Source of the DNA: Gemmatimonadales bacterium
GTDB taxonomy: Bacteria > Gemmatimonadota > Gemmatimonadetes > Gemmatimonadales > GWC2-71-9
DNA length: 32,128 nucleotides
Assembly (NCBI GenBank): GCA_030699545.1
Contig: JAUYMC010000397.1
Location: 1-32,128, forward strand
Reading direction: 5' to 3'
The translations under genes were made by a program, and so were the position numbers. Positions 22,807 to 31,531 of the stretch are shown piece after piece; the first letter of the stretch is position 1; the number at the start of each line of letters is the position of its first letter. Under the pieces are notes generated by a model that was given only the letters and a program-made list of their open reading frames with translations, had not been told where the DNA came from and did no database searches.

Positions 22807-23710
22807 CCCGATCGCCGTCCTGCTCATGGCCTACGGCGGGCCGAACAACCTCGACGACGTCGAGCCCTATCTGCTCGACGTCCGGGGCGGCCGGCCAACC
22901 AGTCCACATCTGGTCGACGAAATCCGCGCCCGCTACGCGCGGATCGGCGGCCGCTCGCCGATCCTCGAGCTGACAGGCGCGCAGGCTGCGGGTGTGGCGG
23001 CCGCGCTCGGACCGGCGTATCGCGTGTACACCGGCATGCGGCACTGGCACCCCTACATCGCCGAGACGATCGAGGAGGTTGTGGCGGCGGGACATCGCCG
23101 AGTGATCGGCGTCGTGATGGCGCCGCACTACTCCGGCATGTCGGTCGGCGCCTACGAGAAAAAGCTGCTGGCGGCGGCCGATGGCCGCCTCGAAACGGCG
23201 GTGGTTCCCAGCTGGTGGCGGCAACCGGCCTTTCTCGATGCCGTCGCCGGCCGCGTCACGCAGGCGCTGCGGCGCTTTCCGAATGCCGCGGACGTCGAAG
23301 TGATCTTCACGGCCCACAGCCTCCCGGAGCGGATTCTCGCGAATGGCGATCCCTATCCCGACGAGCTGAAAGCCAGCGCCGCGGACGTGGCCACACGGCT
23401 GCGGCTCGGGCGCTGGCGGTTTGCCTACCAGAGTGCGGGGGCGACGTCGGAGCCGTGGCTCGGTCCCGATGCGGGCGAGGTCATCGCGCAGCTCGCGAAG
23501 CAGGGCCGCAGGGCGGTGCTGCTCGTGCCGATCGGATTCGTGTGCGACCACGTCGAGATTCTGTACGACATCGACGTCGAGTATCAGGAGCTGGCCGGGC
23601 GGCTCGGCATCCAGCTCGAGCGAATCGCCTCGTTGAACGACGATCCCGGCCTCGTCACGGCGGTCGCCGACGCCGTTCGCAGCGCCGTGCGGGAAAAGGG
23701 CTGGCGGTGA
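22796..23710 (+). CDS. hemH: Ferrochelatase (probably coproporphyrin ferrochelatase, CpfC)
   Basis: 304 residues, close to the size of actinobacterial and firmicute enzymes. It inserts Fe2+ into the porphyrin. Catalytic His174 is in FTAHSLPERI and Glu254 in IGFVCDHVEILYDIDVEY. The N-terminal LLMAYGGPNNLDDVEPYL motif is intact. Because hemQ lies in the same operon, the substrate is probably coproporphyrin III rather than protoporphyrin IX; this is inferred from context. The stop overlaps the hemG GTG by 4 nt. Confidence 0.93.
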   Translation: MAADPIAVLLMAYGGPNNLDDVEPYLLDVRGGRPTSPHLVDEIRARYARIGGRSPILELTGAQAAGVAAALGPAYRVYTGMRHWHPYIAETIEEVVAAGHRRVIGVVMAPHYSGMSVGAYEKKLLAAADGRLETAVVPSWWRQPAFLDAVAGRVTQALRRFPNAADVEVIFTAHSLPERILANGDPYPDELKASAADVATRLRLGRWRFAYQSAGATSEPWLGPDAGEVIAQLAKQGRRAVLLVPIGFVCDHVEILYDIDVEYQELAGRLGIQLERIASLNDDPGLVTAVADAVRSAVREKGWR

Positions 23711-24788
23711 CGGGGGGAGGGCGCCGCGCCGTCGTCGTGGGCGCCGGCATCGCCGGGCTCGCCGCGGCGTGGGAGCTGCTGCAGGCCGGTCTCGACGTGA
23801 TGGTCCTGGAAAGCGAGCAGCGCGCGGGCGGCATGATCGTCACCGAGCGCCGCGACGGTTTTGTGGTGGAGGGCGGGCCGGATAGCTGGCTCGCCGCCGA
23901 GCCGGAGATCCCGGCGCTGGCGAGCGCCCTCGGCGTCGCCGATCAGGTGGTGGCCCAGACGGCGCGCGGCTCGTGGCTGTGGACCGGGCGGGCGCTGGAG
24001 CCCCTCGAAGAGGGGCGCGCCGCCGCGCTGCTCGGTATCCAGGCGAAAGGCGCGGAGCTGGCGGCCGGCTTTCGCAGCTTCGCCGGCGGCATGGGCGCCC
24101 TGGTCGAGGCGCTGCTCGGCCGCGTCGGGTCCTGCGTCCGTCCCCGCCTGGGCGTCACCGCTGTCACCCCCGATGCCGGTCGCTGGCGTCTCGCCGTCAC
24201 CGGCGGCGCGACCATCGAGGGCGATGGCGTGGTGCTCGCGCTCCCGGCCTTCGCCGCTGGGCGCCTGCTCGAGCAGGCCGGCGTCACGAACGCGCGCGCG
24301 CTCGGCGCGGTGACCTACTACCCCAGCGTCACCGTGTCGCTGGCGTACGCCGCCTCACAGGTCGGGGGGGGGGGGCGCTCGACGGCACAGGGTTCGTCGC
24401 GGCGGCGGACGCCGCGGGCACGGTCCGCGCGTGCACGTACGCGTCCCGAAAATTCCCGGGCCGCGCGCCCCGAGGCCATGAGCTGCTGCGCGCATTCGTG
24501 TCGTCGAACGAGGGCAACCCAGCCGCCGCGGCGCACGAGGAGCTGGCGCGTGTGCTCGACCTGCGGGGGCAGCCGCTCTGGAGCCGGACGTTCGCCTGGT
24601 CCAAGGGAATCCCGCGCTACGATCCGCGCGAGCACGGCGTGCTCCTCGAGGATGTGCGGCGGCGACTCGCGCGCATGCTTCCGCTTGCGATCGCCGGGGC
24701 GGGCTATGATGGTGCTGGAATCTCGGCCTGCGTGCGGTCGGGCCAGGACGCGGGACGCGAGATCGTCAGGCGCCTAGCAGCCGCTTAG
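23707..24788 (+). pseudogene. hemG: Porphyrinogen oxidase HemG/HemY (CgoX) with frameshift and internal deletion
   Basis: FAD-dependent coproporphyrinogen/protoporphyrinogen oxidase homologue, starting at GTG 23707. The FAD motif GAGIAGL (12-18), FVVEGGPDSWL and the C-terminal GISACVRSGQDAG block are recognisable. Two defects are seen. First, a 12-G run at 24364-24375 throws the frame: the downstream homology (TGFVAAADAAG... to the TAG at 24788) needs one more G or two fewer. Second, between RALEPL (about residue 100) and EEGRAAALLG the roughly 80-residue segment present in other family members (substrate/membrane-binding region, including the xxGIYAG motif) is missing. Total coding length is about 360 codons against 450-470. 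It may be inactive, phase-variable, or an assembly error. Its last 23 nt overlap the convergent transketolase gene. Confidence 0.8.
24364..24375 (+). repeat. Poly-G tract (12 G) at the hemG frameshift
   Basis: Twelve consecutive G residues, the longest homopolymer noticed. With 10 or 13 G the hemG frame would be continuous, so the tract could act as a slippage or phase-variation site, or be miscounted by the sequencer. Confidence 0.85.
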
Positions 24789-26760
24789 CCTCCGCCACGA
24801 TGTGATCCACCGTCAGCCCGAACTCCTGATAGATCCGCTGATAGGGCGCCGACGCGCCGAATTGCTCGATGCCGATGACGGTCCCATTCGTTCCCACCCA
24901 GCGATCCCACGAGTCGGGCACGGCCGCTTCCACCGCGATGCGCGGCACGCCCGGCGGGAGCACGGCGTCGAGATAGTCCTTCGACTGCTTCGCGAAGTAC
25001 TCGAGACTCGGCGCGGAGACGGCGCGCGGCCGGCGCCCGTCAGCCTTCAGCCGCTCATACGCGCTCAGCACGAGCTCCACTTCGGAGCCTGAGCCCAGCA
25101 ACACGATCTCAGGCCTCGGGGAATCCGCGAGGACGTAGCCGCCCTTGTGCAGGCCCTCCGCTGCGCCGTACTTGGTGCGGTCGATGACGGCCACCTTCTG
25201 GCGGGTCAGGACCAGCGCCACGGGGCCGCGCTCGTGCCGGATCGCGGCGCGCCATGCTTCCGCCACCTCGGTGGGGTCGGCCGGCCGGATCACGGTGACG
25301 TTCGGCATCACGCGCAGCGCCGCGAGGTGCTCGACCGGCTGGTGGGTCGGGCCGTCTTCCCCCAGGCCGATGGAATCGTGCGTGAAGACGTAGATGGGCC
25401 GTAGGTGCGTGAGCGCCGCGAGGCGAATCGGCGGCCGCATGTAGTCGGAGAAGACGAGGAACGTCCCGCCGAACGGAATGAATCCCCCGTGGTACACGAT
25501 CCCGTTCATCACGGAGCCCATCGCGTGCTCGCGGACGCCGAAATGGAAGTTGCGCTCGGGCGCGCCCGTGATCTCGGTGTTGTTCGAGCCCGTGAGGTCG
25601 GCCGACCCGCCGATCAGCTCCGGCAGCTTCGGCGCGATCGCGTTGAGCACCTTCCCCGATGCCGCCCGCGTGGCCTGCGCGTCCTTGGGCCCGAACACCG
25701 GCAGCGCGCTGTCCCAGCCCTCGGGCAGCCGCCCGGCCAGCCGCCGCTCCAGCTCGGCGGCGAGGTCGGGATGGGCGGCGCGATAGGCGTCCCAGCGGCG
25801 CGTCCACTCGCGCTCCCGCTCCTCTCCCTCCTCGCCGGCGCGACGCCATTCGGCCAGCGCGTCGTCCGGGATCTCGAACGGCTCCAGCGACGGCCAGCCG
25901 AGATTCTCCTTGGTCAGCCGGACTTCTTCCACGCCGAGCGGCGCGCCGTGCGCCTCGGCGGTGTCCTGCTTGTGGGGGCTGCCCCAGGCGATGTGGGTGC
26001 GCACGATGATGAGCGATGGCCGGTCGGTGACGCGTTTCGCCGCCGCGAGCGCCGCGTCGAGCGCGTGCAGATCGTTGCCGTCGGCCACGCGCTGGACGTG
26101 CCAGCCGTAGCCTTCGAACCGCTTCGTCGGATCGTCGGACAGCGCGAGGTCGGTCGAGCCGTCGATCGTGATGCGGTTGTCGTCGTACATCCCGATCAGC
26201 TTGCCGAGCTTCAGGTGTCCCGCGAGGGAGCACGCCTCGTGCGACACCCCTTCCATCAGGTCGCCGTCGGACGCCAGGAAATAGGTGTAGTGATTCACGA
26301 CGTCGTGCCCGGGGCGGTTGAACGCCGCCGCGAGCTTCGTTTCGGCGATCGCCATCCCCACGGCGTTCCCGATCCCCTGGCCGAGGGGGCCGGTCGTCGC
26401 CTCGACGCCGGGCGTCATGCCGCGCTCGGGATGACCGGGCGTGCGGCTGCCCCACTGCCGGAATTGCTTGATCTCCTCGAGGGCGAGGTCGTAGCCGGTC
26501 AGATACAGCACGCTGTACAGCAGCATGCAGGCGTGGCCGCACGACAGCACGAAGCGGTCGCGGTCCGCCCAGTCGGGGTTGGCGGGGTTGTAGCGCAGGT
26601 GCCGGTGCCACAGCACGTACGCGAGCGGGGCCAGCGCCATCGCCGTTCCAGGGTGGCCGGAGTCGGCTTTCTGTACGGCATCCATGGACAGCGTGCGGAC
26701 GGCGTTGATGGCCAGTTGTTGCAGTGCCGGCGAGGTGGCGGGGCGCGCCGTCGCGGTCAT
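24766..26760 (-). CDS. tkt: Transketolase
   Basis: 664 residues from ATG 26760, which overlaps the previous stop in an ATGA junction; a 9-residue longer start is unlikely. Thiamine-diphosphate enzyme transferring two-carbon units in the pentose phosphate or Calvin cycle. Key parts are GHPG at 35-38, the TPP/Mg motif GDLMEG...DDN at 164-193, and the catalytic Glu409 in [28 protein letters not shown] and the C-terminal domain (from about 540) follow. Length matches the family. It is co-transcribed with a small helical protein and converges on hemG with a 23-nt overlap and no terminator. Confidence 0.96.
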   Translation of the reverse strand: MTATARPATSPALQQLAINAVRTLSMDAVQKADSGHPGTAMALAPLAYVLWHRHLRYNPANPDWADRDRFVLSCGHACMLLYSVLYLTGYDLALEEIKQFRQWGSRTPGHPERGMTPGVEATTGPLGQGIGNAVGMAIAETKLAAAFNRPGHDVVNHYTYFLASDGDLMEGVSHEACSLAGHLKLGKLIGMYDDNRITIDGSTDLALSDDPTKRFEGYGWHVQRVADGNDLHALDAALAAAKRVTDRPSLIIVRTHIAWGSPHKQDTAEAHGAPLGVEEVRLTKENLGWPSLEPFEIPDDALAEWRRAGEEGEEREREWTRRWDAYRAAHPDLAAELERRLAGRLPEGWDSALPVFGPKDAQATRAASGKVLNAIAPKLPELIGGSADLTGSNNTEITGAPERNFHFGVREHAMGSVMNGIVYHGGFIPFGGTFLVFSDYMRPPIRLAALTHLRPIYVFTHDSIGLGEDGPTHQPVEHLAALRVMPNVTVIRPADPTEVAEAWRAAIRHERGPVALVLTRQKVAVIDRTKYGAAEGLHKGGYVLADSPRPEIVLLGSGSEVELVLSAYERLKADGRRPRAVSAPSLEYFAKQSKDYLDAVLPPGVPRIAVEAAVPDSWDRWVGTNGTVIGIEQFGASAPYQRIYQEFGLTVDHIVAEAKRLLGA

Positions 26761-27053
26761 AGCAGCCCCGACTTGGCGGCCTGCCACAACTTGGTCAGGC
26801 GGTCGAAGCCGTCCACCAGCATGTCGACCTGCTGGGGGCTGGGCGTCGCCTTGGCGGCGGTCGTGAGCTCATCCACGATGCGTCCCATCTCGTGACGTCC
26901 TTGCTGCTGGGCGTGAATCGCGATCTTCGCCAGAATGTCGGTGATCTGCCGGCGGACCTGCGCATCGTCCGGCACCTGCCAGAGATACTGGGCCGCCTGC
27001 GTTCCTTCGGCGCACAGCTTGCCGAGATCATCCATGAGTGGTTGACGCGACAT
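26757..27053 (-). CDS. Small all-helical protein, function unknown
   Basis: 98 residues, predicted all alpha: [20 protein letters not shown], then [30 protein letters not shown], then a third helix [15 protein letters not shown]. The middle helix has a His/Gln-rich [14 protein letters not shown] face that loosely resembles an Hpt-type bundle, but a phosphotransfer histidine cannot be assigned. No signal peptide or membrane segment. Its stop overlaps the tkt start by 4 nt, so the two are translationally coupled. Confidence 0.7.
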   Translation of the reverse strand: MSRQPLMDDLGKLCAEGTQAAQYLWQVPDDAQVRRQITDILAKIAIHAQQQGRHEMGRIVDELTTAAKATPSPQQVDMLVDGFDRLTKLWQAAKSGLL

Positions 27054-27072
27054 CGAGCGAATAATCTATACG

Positions 27073-27101
27073 TTGCCTCCCGCACTCGCTCCCTCTAGTT
27101 T
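27073..27101 (+). promoter_or_regulatory. Weak sigma70-like promoter before the TolB-like gene
   Basis: TTGCCT (27073-27078), 17-nt spacer, TAGTTT (27096-27101), 9 nt before ATG 27111. The site lies in the 57-nt gap between divergent genes. Confidence 0.3.
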
Positions 27102-27110
27102 GCGAGGCCT

Positions 27111-28120
27111 ATGAACGGTCTCTTCGTACTCGCGCTACTCCAAACGGTGGCTCCGGACTCCGGAGAGCAGCGCCTGCGCAACATTCGTCAGCTCACCTTC
27201 GACGGCCAGAATGCCGAGGCGTATTTTTCGGCATCGGGGCGCCAGCTGATCTTCCAACGTCAGGAAGCGGACTCGGGGTGCGACCAGCAGTTCGTGATCA
27301 ACGTGGACGGCACCGGGCTGCGCCGCGTGTCGAGCGGCCGCGGTCGCACCACCTGCGGGTACTTCTTCGGCGGTGACCGCCAGATCTTCTATGCGAGCAC
27401 CGAGCACACCGGCGCCGCCTGTCCTCCGCGGGCCGACTATTCCCTCGGCTACGTCTGGGCGCTGTACGACTACGACATCTACGCCGCCGACTCGAGCGGC
27501 GCGAGCCCGCGCCGCCTCATGGCCAGCCCGCGCTACGACGCCGAAGGCACCCTCTCGCCCGACGGCAAGAACATCGTGTTCACGTCGCTGCGCGACGGCG
27601 ACCTCGAGATCTACACGATGCGGGTGGACGGCTCGAATCTGCGCCGCCTCACGCACACGCTCGGCTACGACGGCGGGCCGTTCTTTTCGCCCGACGGCAA
27701 GCAGATCGTGTACCGCGCGTGGCACCCCGCCACCGCCCGCGATTCGAGCGACTATCTCGACCTGCTGGGCCGGAACCTCGTCCGGCCCGGGCGCATGGAG
27801 ATCTGGATCATGACGCCGATGGCCGCAATCAGCGCCAGGTGACGCAGCTCGGCGGGGCCAACTTCGCGCCGTACTTCCACCCCGACGGCCGGCGCATCCT
27901 GTTCGCCTCGAATCACACGAATCCGCGCTCGCGCAATTTTGATCTGTACTTGATCAACCTAGACGGCACCGGGCTCGAGCAGGTCACGACGAACGCCGAC
28001 TTCGACGCCTTTCCGATGTTCTCGCCTGACGGGCGCAGCCTGGTCTGGGCGTCGAACCGCCACGGCCGCAAGGCCGGCGACACCAACCTGTTCATCGCGG
28101 ACTGGATCGAGCGGCCGTGA
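27111..28120 (+). pseudogene. TolB-like WD40/PD40 beta-propeller protein, interrupted by a 1-nt frameshift
   Basis: Secreted beta-propeller protein with a short signal peptide (MNGLFVLALLQTV) and repeated PD40 blades: FSASGRQLIFQR, LSPDGKNIVFTSLRDGDLEIYTMRVDG, FSPDGKQIVYRA and, in the second frame, FHPDGRRILFASNHTN and FSPDGRSLVWASNRHG. The first frame stops at 27842. Homology continues in another frame to 28120. The break is exact: after ATC ATG at 27807-27812 the expected blade sequence NADGxNQRQVTQL is restored if one A is added near 27813 (ATGACGCC to ATGAACGCC). Joined length is about 336 residues. It may be a sequencing error or a recent mutation. The second part ends in a GTGA overlap with signal peptidase I. 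Confidence 0.82.
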
Positions 28121-28845
28121 CGGTCGTGTCCATCCCGCCTCCGCGAAAAACCGTCAAACAGGAAGTCATCAGCTGGGCCAAGGCGATCGGCGTGGCCCTG
28201 GTGATCTGGATCGGGCTGCGGTCCTACCTCGTGGAAGCCTTCCGGATCCCGTCGTCGAGCATGGAAAACACCCTCCTCGTGGGCGATTTCCTGTTCGTCA
28301 ACAAGGCGGCGTTCGGCGGTGAGCTCGAGATTCCGCTGACCGGCATCCACTTCGGGCGGTTGCCCGCCTACGCGACGCCGCGGGCGGGCGACGTCGTCGT
28401 GTTCCGCTCCGTGGAGGACTCGACGCCCAATCTCAACATCGTGAAGCGGCTCATCGGCGGGCCGGGCGATACGCTGGAGATGCGGCACGACACCGTCATC
28501 CGGAACGGCGTCGCGCTCGATGAGCCGTACGCGCTGCGGACGGGGCTCGCGCCGGTGCCGGAGGAAGAATTCCGCCAGCGGCAGATGCGGGCCTGGCAGC
28601 TGCCGCACTATGTGGGCCGCGATGCCGCGGGGTACGGCCCCACGACGCACGACTGGGGACCGATCGTGGTGCCGGCCGATCACTACTTCGCGATGGGCGA
28701 CAACCGGGATCAGTCCTACGACAGCCGGTTCTGGGGCTTTCTGCCCCGTCCCCACATCCGCGGGCGTCCGCTCTTCATCTATATGAGCGTCGCGACCCAG
28801 CCGTTCCGTATTCGATGGAATCGCCTGTTTCGCCGGCCGCGGTAA
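28117..28845 (+). CDS. lepB: Signal peptidase I
   Basis: 242 residues from GTG 28117. One N-terminal membrane anchor (about 20-38) is followed by the serine-lysine protease core: Ser48 in IPSSSMENTL, Lys110 in NIVKRLIGGPGD, and the GDNRDQSYDSRFWG box near 195-208. It cleaves signal peptides at the outer face of the cytoplasmic membrane. Translationally coupled to the frameshifted beta-propeller gene upstream. The last 31 nt overlap the next gene. Confidence 0.95.
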   Translation: MTVVSIPPPRKTVKQEVISWAKAIGVALVIWIGLRSYLVEAFRIPSSSMENTLLVGDFLFVNKAAFGGELEIPLTGIHFGRLPAYATPRAGDVVVFRSVEDSTPNLNIVKRLIGGPGDTLEMRHDTVIRNGVALDEPYALRTGLAPVPEEEFRQRQMRAWQLPHYVGRDAAGYGPTTHDWGPIVVPADHYFAMGDNRDQSYDSRFWGFLPRPHIRGRPLFIYMSVATQPFRIRWNRLFRRPR

Positions 28846-29774
28846 TACTCGGCGCGAGTGCGCTGCTCCTCGCGGCGCAGTCGCCGGCGACGCTGACGGG
28901 GCGCATCATGCATCGCGGGGCCTCGGACCGGGCGCTCCCCCGCCATTGGGCTTACCTGCACGAGTTCCGCGGCGATTCCAATCGCGTGCTCGATTCGACC
29001 CGCACGGACGCCGCCGGCCGTTATCGCCTGACCATCGCCCGCGCCGACACGGCCGCGCGCTACGTCGTCGCGACGGAGTACGCGGAGGTGGATTACTTCT
29101 CGCAGCCGCTGCTTGTGGATCGCCGCCGGCTCGAGGTGGATCCGATCATCGTGTACGACACAACCAGCCGCGGGGCAATGCGCCTCCGGCATCGCCTGCT
29201 CGCGGTGTTTCGGACGGAGCCCGCCTCAGGTCGCCGCGCGCAGGCCGTCGTGCAGGAGATGGTGGAGGTGGGGAATCCCGGCGAGCGCACGCGGATCGCG
29301 ACCGACACGACCAATCCGGTGTGGACGATCCGTCTGCCGCGGGGGTTCGCCGAGTGGTCGCTTGCGGGGGGCGACGTGACGGCCGACGCGGTCTGGCTGA
29401 ATGGCGATACCGTGAAGCTGTTCGCGCCCATCTGGCCGGATGCACCGCTGCGGGCCTCGTACCGCTACACGCTCTCCCCGCAGGAGATTCGCGTCCCCGT
29501 GGACCAGCGGATTGAAGAGGTCACGGTGCTGGTGGACGACTCGGCGGCGCGGGTGAGCGGCGTGCCGCTGCAGTCGCTCGGCATGCGCGAATTGGATGGT
29601 CAGCGCTTTGCCGCCTATCGCGCCGGCCCGCTCGAGGCGGGCGCCGAGATTCGCGTGACGTTGCCACGCGGCCCGCTGACGCCCGAGGACCTGTTGCCCT
29701 ACGTGATTGCCGGGGCGGCTCTCGCGCTGGCGGGCGGCTTGTGGTTCGCGCTGCGCCGCCGACCGGCGCGCTGA
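28815..29774 (+). CDS. Secreted, C-terminally anchored beta-rich protein
   Basis: 319 residues. An N-terminal signal peptide (cleavage near LLAAQ) is followed by a carboxypeptidase-regulatory-like domain (TLTGRIMHRGASDRALPRHWAYLHEF...TDAAGRYRLTI). A second beta-rich region spans about 115-275, and a single C-terminal transmembrane helix (about 295-312) ends in RRRPAR. The topology is periplasmic with a membrane anchor. I do not recognise a specific family. The start overlaps lepB by 31 nt; a slightly later start cannot be excluded. It ends 3 nt before a convergent lipoprotein gene. Confidence 0.7.
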   Translation: MESPVSPAAVILGASALLLAAQSPATLTGRIMHRGASDRALPRHWAYLHEFRGDSNRVLDSTRTDAAGRYRLTIARADTAARYVVATEYAEVDYFSQPLLVDRRRLEVDPIIVYDTTSRGAMRLRHRLLAVFRTEPASGRRAQAVVQEMVEVGNPGERTRIATDTTNPVWTIRLPRGFAEWSLAGGDVTADAVWLNGDTVKLFAPIWPDAPLRASYRYTLSPQEIRVPVDQRIEEVTVLVDDSAARVSGVPLQSLGMRELDGQRFAAYRAGPLEAGAEIRVTLPRGPLTPEDLLPYVIAGAALALAGGLWFALRRRPAR

Positions 29775-29777
29775 CGG

Positions 29778-30134
29778 CTAGCGGCAGACGTCCTTGTTGG
29801 CGACCGGCTCGAGCTGGCCGGACCACTCCCACCCATCGGCTGACCACGGCTCGAATGCCTGAGTTTTCAAGGTGTCCAGCCCTTGGGCGATCATCAGATA
29901 GCCGATTTCGTGGATGAACGGCCAACGAAAACAGTGCGTCGCGCTCGGAGTCATCTTCGCGGTGACGAGCTCGCGGCCCTGTCCGTCGCGAGCCAGCACG
30001 ACGAGGGTGTTTTGGGTTGGATTGGTCACCCGGAACATCGGCCCCCGGAACGGCCAACGCGCATATTTGGTCGAACACGCCGCGAAGATCACGAAGACCA
30101 CTGCGAGGGCGACCAGCGAAACGTGACGTTTCAT
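29778..30134 (-). CDS. Small lipoprotein, unknown function
   Basis: 118 residues from ATG 30134, chosen because MKRHVSLVALAVVFVIFAAC is a clear lipoprotein signal with lipobox FAAC. The longer frame to 30215 adds non-signal residues. The mature part (GPMFRVTNPTQNTLVVLARDGQGRELVTAKMTPSATHCFRWPF) has the look of a small beta-sandwich with two further cysteines. No family recognised. Confidence 0.7.
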   Translation of the reverse strand: MKRHVSLVALAVVFVIFAACSTKYARWPFRGPMFRVTNPTQNTLVVLARDGQGRELVTAKMTPSATHCFRWPFIHEIGYLMIAQGLDTLKTQAFEPWSADGWEWSGQLEPVANKDVCR

Positions 30135-30308
30135 CGAACACCGCCTGTGCTTGCCTTGTGGAATGGCGGGGAAATCGGCTCCTGGAACGTGCACCCAACT
30201 GGGCGTCTCGTCCATCCCCTTGTCCCGTCAATCAAGCAAGCTTCGTGCCGGGGCGAGCCGCCAGCAACCACTGGGTTTTTGCACTCTTATGCAGCCCGTT
30301 CTAGGCGC
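30135..30308. other. Intergenic gap without a recognisable gene
   Basis: 174 nt between two minus-strand genes. I see no convincing terminator for the YceI-like gene and only poor promoter matches (a TTGACG on the minus strand with no -10). Confidence 0.6.
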
Positions 30309-31043
30309 TCAGTGCTCCCGCAGCAGCAGGTCCACGCCCATGTGAACGGTCTTCCAGCGCCGCATCACGACGCCCATGCCGAGGGCGACCTTCGACATCT
30401 TGAATTGTTCGGTGAGCGCCAGAGCGGGGATCGAGAATTGTGCCTGGACGCGTAAGCCGCCGCGTTCCCGCCACGCCGTGACAGGGGCCCGAGTTGGTTG
30501 CTTCACTCCGTGCAGCTCGAATGTGCCCACGGCGATCGCCCGGATGGTGTCGCCCGGTTGGACGTCGGTTAGGCTGTCGATCGTGAACGTGATCTCCGGG
30601 TATGCGTTCGTCTGCAGCACGTAGCGCCGGCCGAAGCGGTCTCGGAATCCCAGCCCGGTGAACAGCGAGTCGGCGATGACGCGCACCACGCCGCGGACGC
30701 CGCGCCAGCGCTCGGTGTCCGGCGTGGTGACTTCACCCATGACGGCCTGGCGGCAGTTGGGCTTCACGGTGACGCGCGGGAACAGCGGGATGCGCGTGTC
30801 TGACCGGCCGGCGGCGACGGTCTCGGGACGCTTGGCGTAGTCGACGTAGAGGCCGGCGTCGCGGCCCTCACCCGCCTGCCACGAGGAGTCTGCGGCGCAC
30901 GTGGTCGCCCAGAGGTGCTCGTAATGAGGGTCGACCTGCCACCAGGCGAGGCTGGTCTTCTGTTCCACCGTCCAGCGGGCGCCTTGCGCCGGGAGCGACG
31001 TGGTGAGAGTGCAGCCGAGGGCGACCACGGTAGCGAGCCGCAT
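30309..31043 (-). CDS. YceI-like periplasmic protein (paralogue 1)
   Basis: 244 residues from ATG 31043, which gives a clean signal peptide (MRLATVVALGCTLTTSLPAQ). The C-terminal half matches the YceI lipocalin-like barrel: GVRGVVRVIADSLFTGL (segment before the long strand), AYPEITFTIDSL, GTFELHGVKQPTRAPV and FSIPALALTEQFKMSK. YceI proteins bind isoprenoid or other amphiphilic lipids in the periplasm. Residues 20-80 form an extra N-terminal region with two conserved cysteines (CAADSSWQAGEGRD, PNCRQAV), shared with the paralogue at 31530, suggesting a disulfide. Confidence 0.8.
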   Translation of the reverse strand: MRLATVVALGCTLTTSLPAQGARWTVEQKTSLAWWQVDPHYEHLWATTCAADSSWQAGEGRDAGLYVDYAKRPETVAAGRSDTRIPLFPRVTVKPNCRQAVMGEVTTPDTERWRGVRGVVRVIADSLFTGLGFRDRFGRRYVLQTNAYPEITFTIDSLTDVQPGDTIRAIAVGTFELHGVKQPTRAPVTAWRERGGLRVQAQFSIPALALTEQFKMSKVALGMGVVMRRWKTVHMGVDLLLREH

Positions 31044-31120
31044 GTGAGACCCTTTCTCATTCTTGACTGTGGTGTGTAAGGACGTCACTGTTGTAGTATC
31101 CCGCAACCCATGGTGTGCTC

Positions 31121-31516
31121 ATGAACCTGCGTCCGTTGGCCGTCGCGCTGTCTGTCGGTACCGCTGCGTGCGTGACGGTACGGCCCGTCGCCGCTCCGGT
31201 CAACTTCATTCCGCAGCAGAATCCCGAGATTGTGTGGATCACCGCGCAAAGCGGCGAAGTCATTCCGGTGAGCCGTCCCGTGCTGCGGGGCGACACGGTG
31301 ACCGGCCACTGGATCGGGACGTCCGAACCCGTGAGCGTTCCGTTGCCACAGGTGCAGATGGTCTATGCCCGCCAGCGGCATCACGCCCGTACCGCATTGC
31401 TCATTGCTTCCGCGACGGCGCTGGCGGGTTTCGTCGCCTGGCGCGCGACCCGGAGCGGAGGCGTGAGTAGCGACTGCGTCTTTGATCCGCGGAGCGGATG
31501 GGACTGCACACCATAA
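31121..31516 (+). CDS. Small putative lipoprotein
   Basis: 131 residues from ATG 31121. A signal peptide with lipobox TAAC (about residue 17) is followed by a short beta region (EIVWITAQSGEVIPVSRPVLRGDTVTG). A hydrophobic segment (ARTALLIASATALAGFVAW) lies near the C-terminus, then an RSGG...CVFDPRSGWDC tail with two cysteines. No family recognised. It lies between two convergent or divergent YceI-like genes on the other strand. Confidence 0.65.
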   Translation: MNLRPLAVALSVGTAACVTVRPVAAPVNFIPQQNPEIVWITAQSGEVIPVSRPVLRGDTVTGHWIGTSEPVSVPLPQVQMVYARQRHHARTALLIASATALAGFVAWRATRSGGVSSDCVFDPRSGWDCTP

Positions 31517-31531
31517 GCGCGAGCCGCTTTT
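31515..31531. terminator. Weak hairpin between convergent genes
   Basis: AAGCG (31515-31519) and CGCTT (31525-31529) form a 5-bp stem with a 5-nt loop followed by TT. It sits in the 13-nt gap between the stops of two convergent genes. The short stem and U-run make it a poor terminator. Confidence 0.25.

Noticed and set aside
25405-26895. 496-codon plus-strand open frame opposite transketolase
   Set aside because: No recognisable domain; mirrors codon bias of tkt on the other strand.
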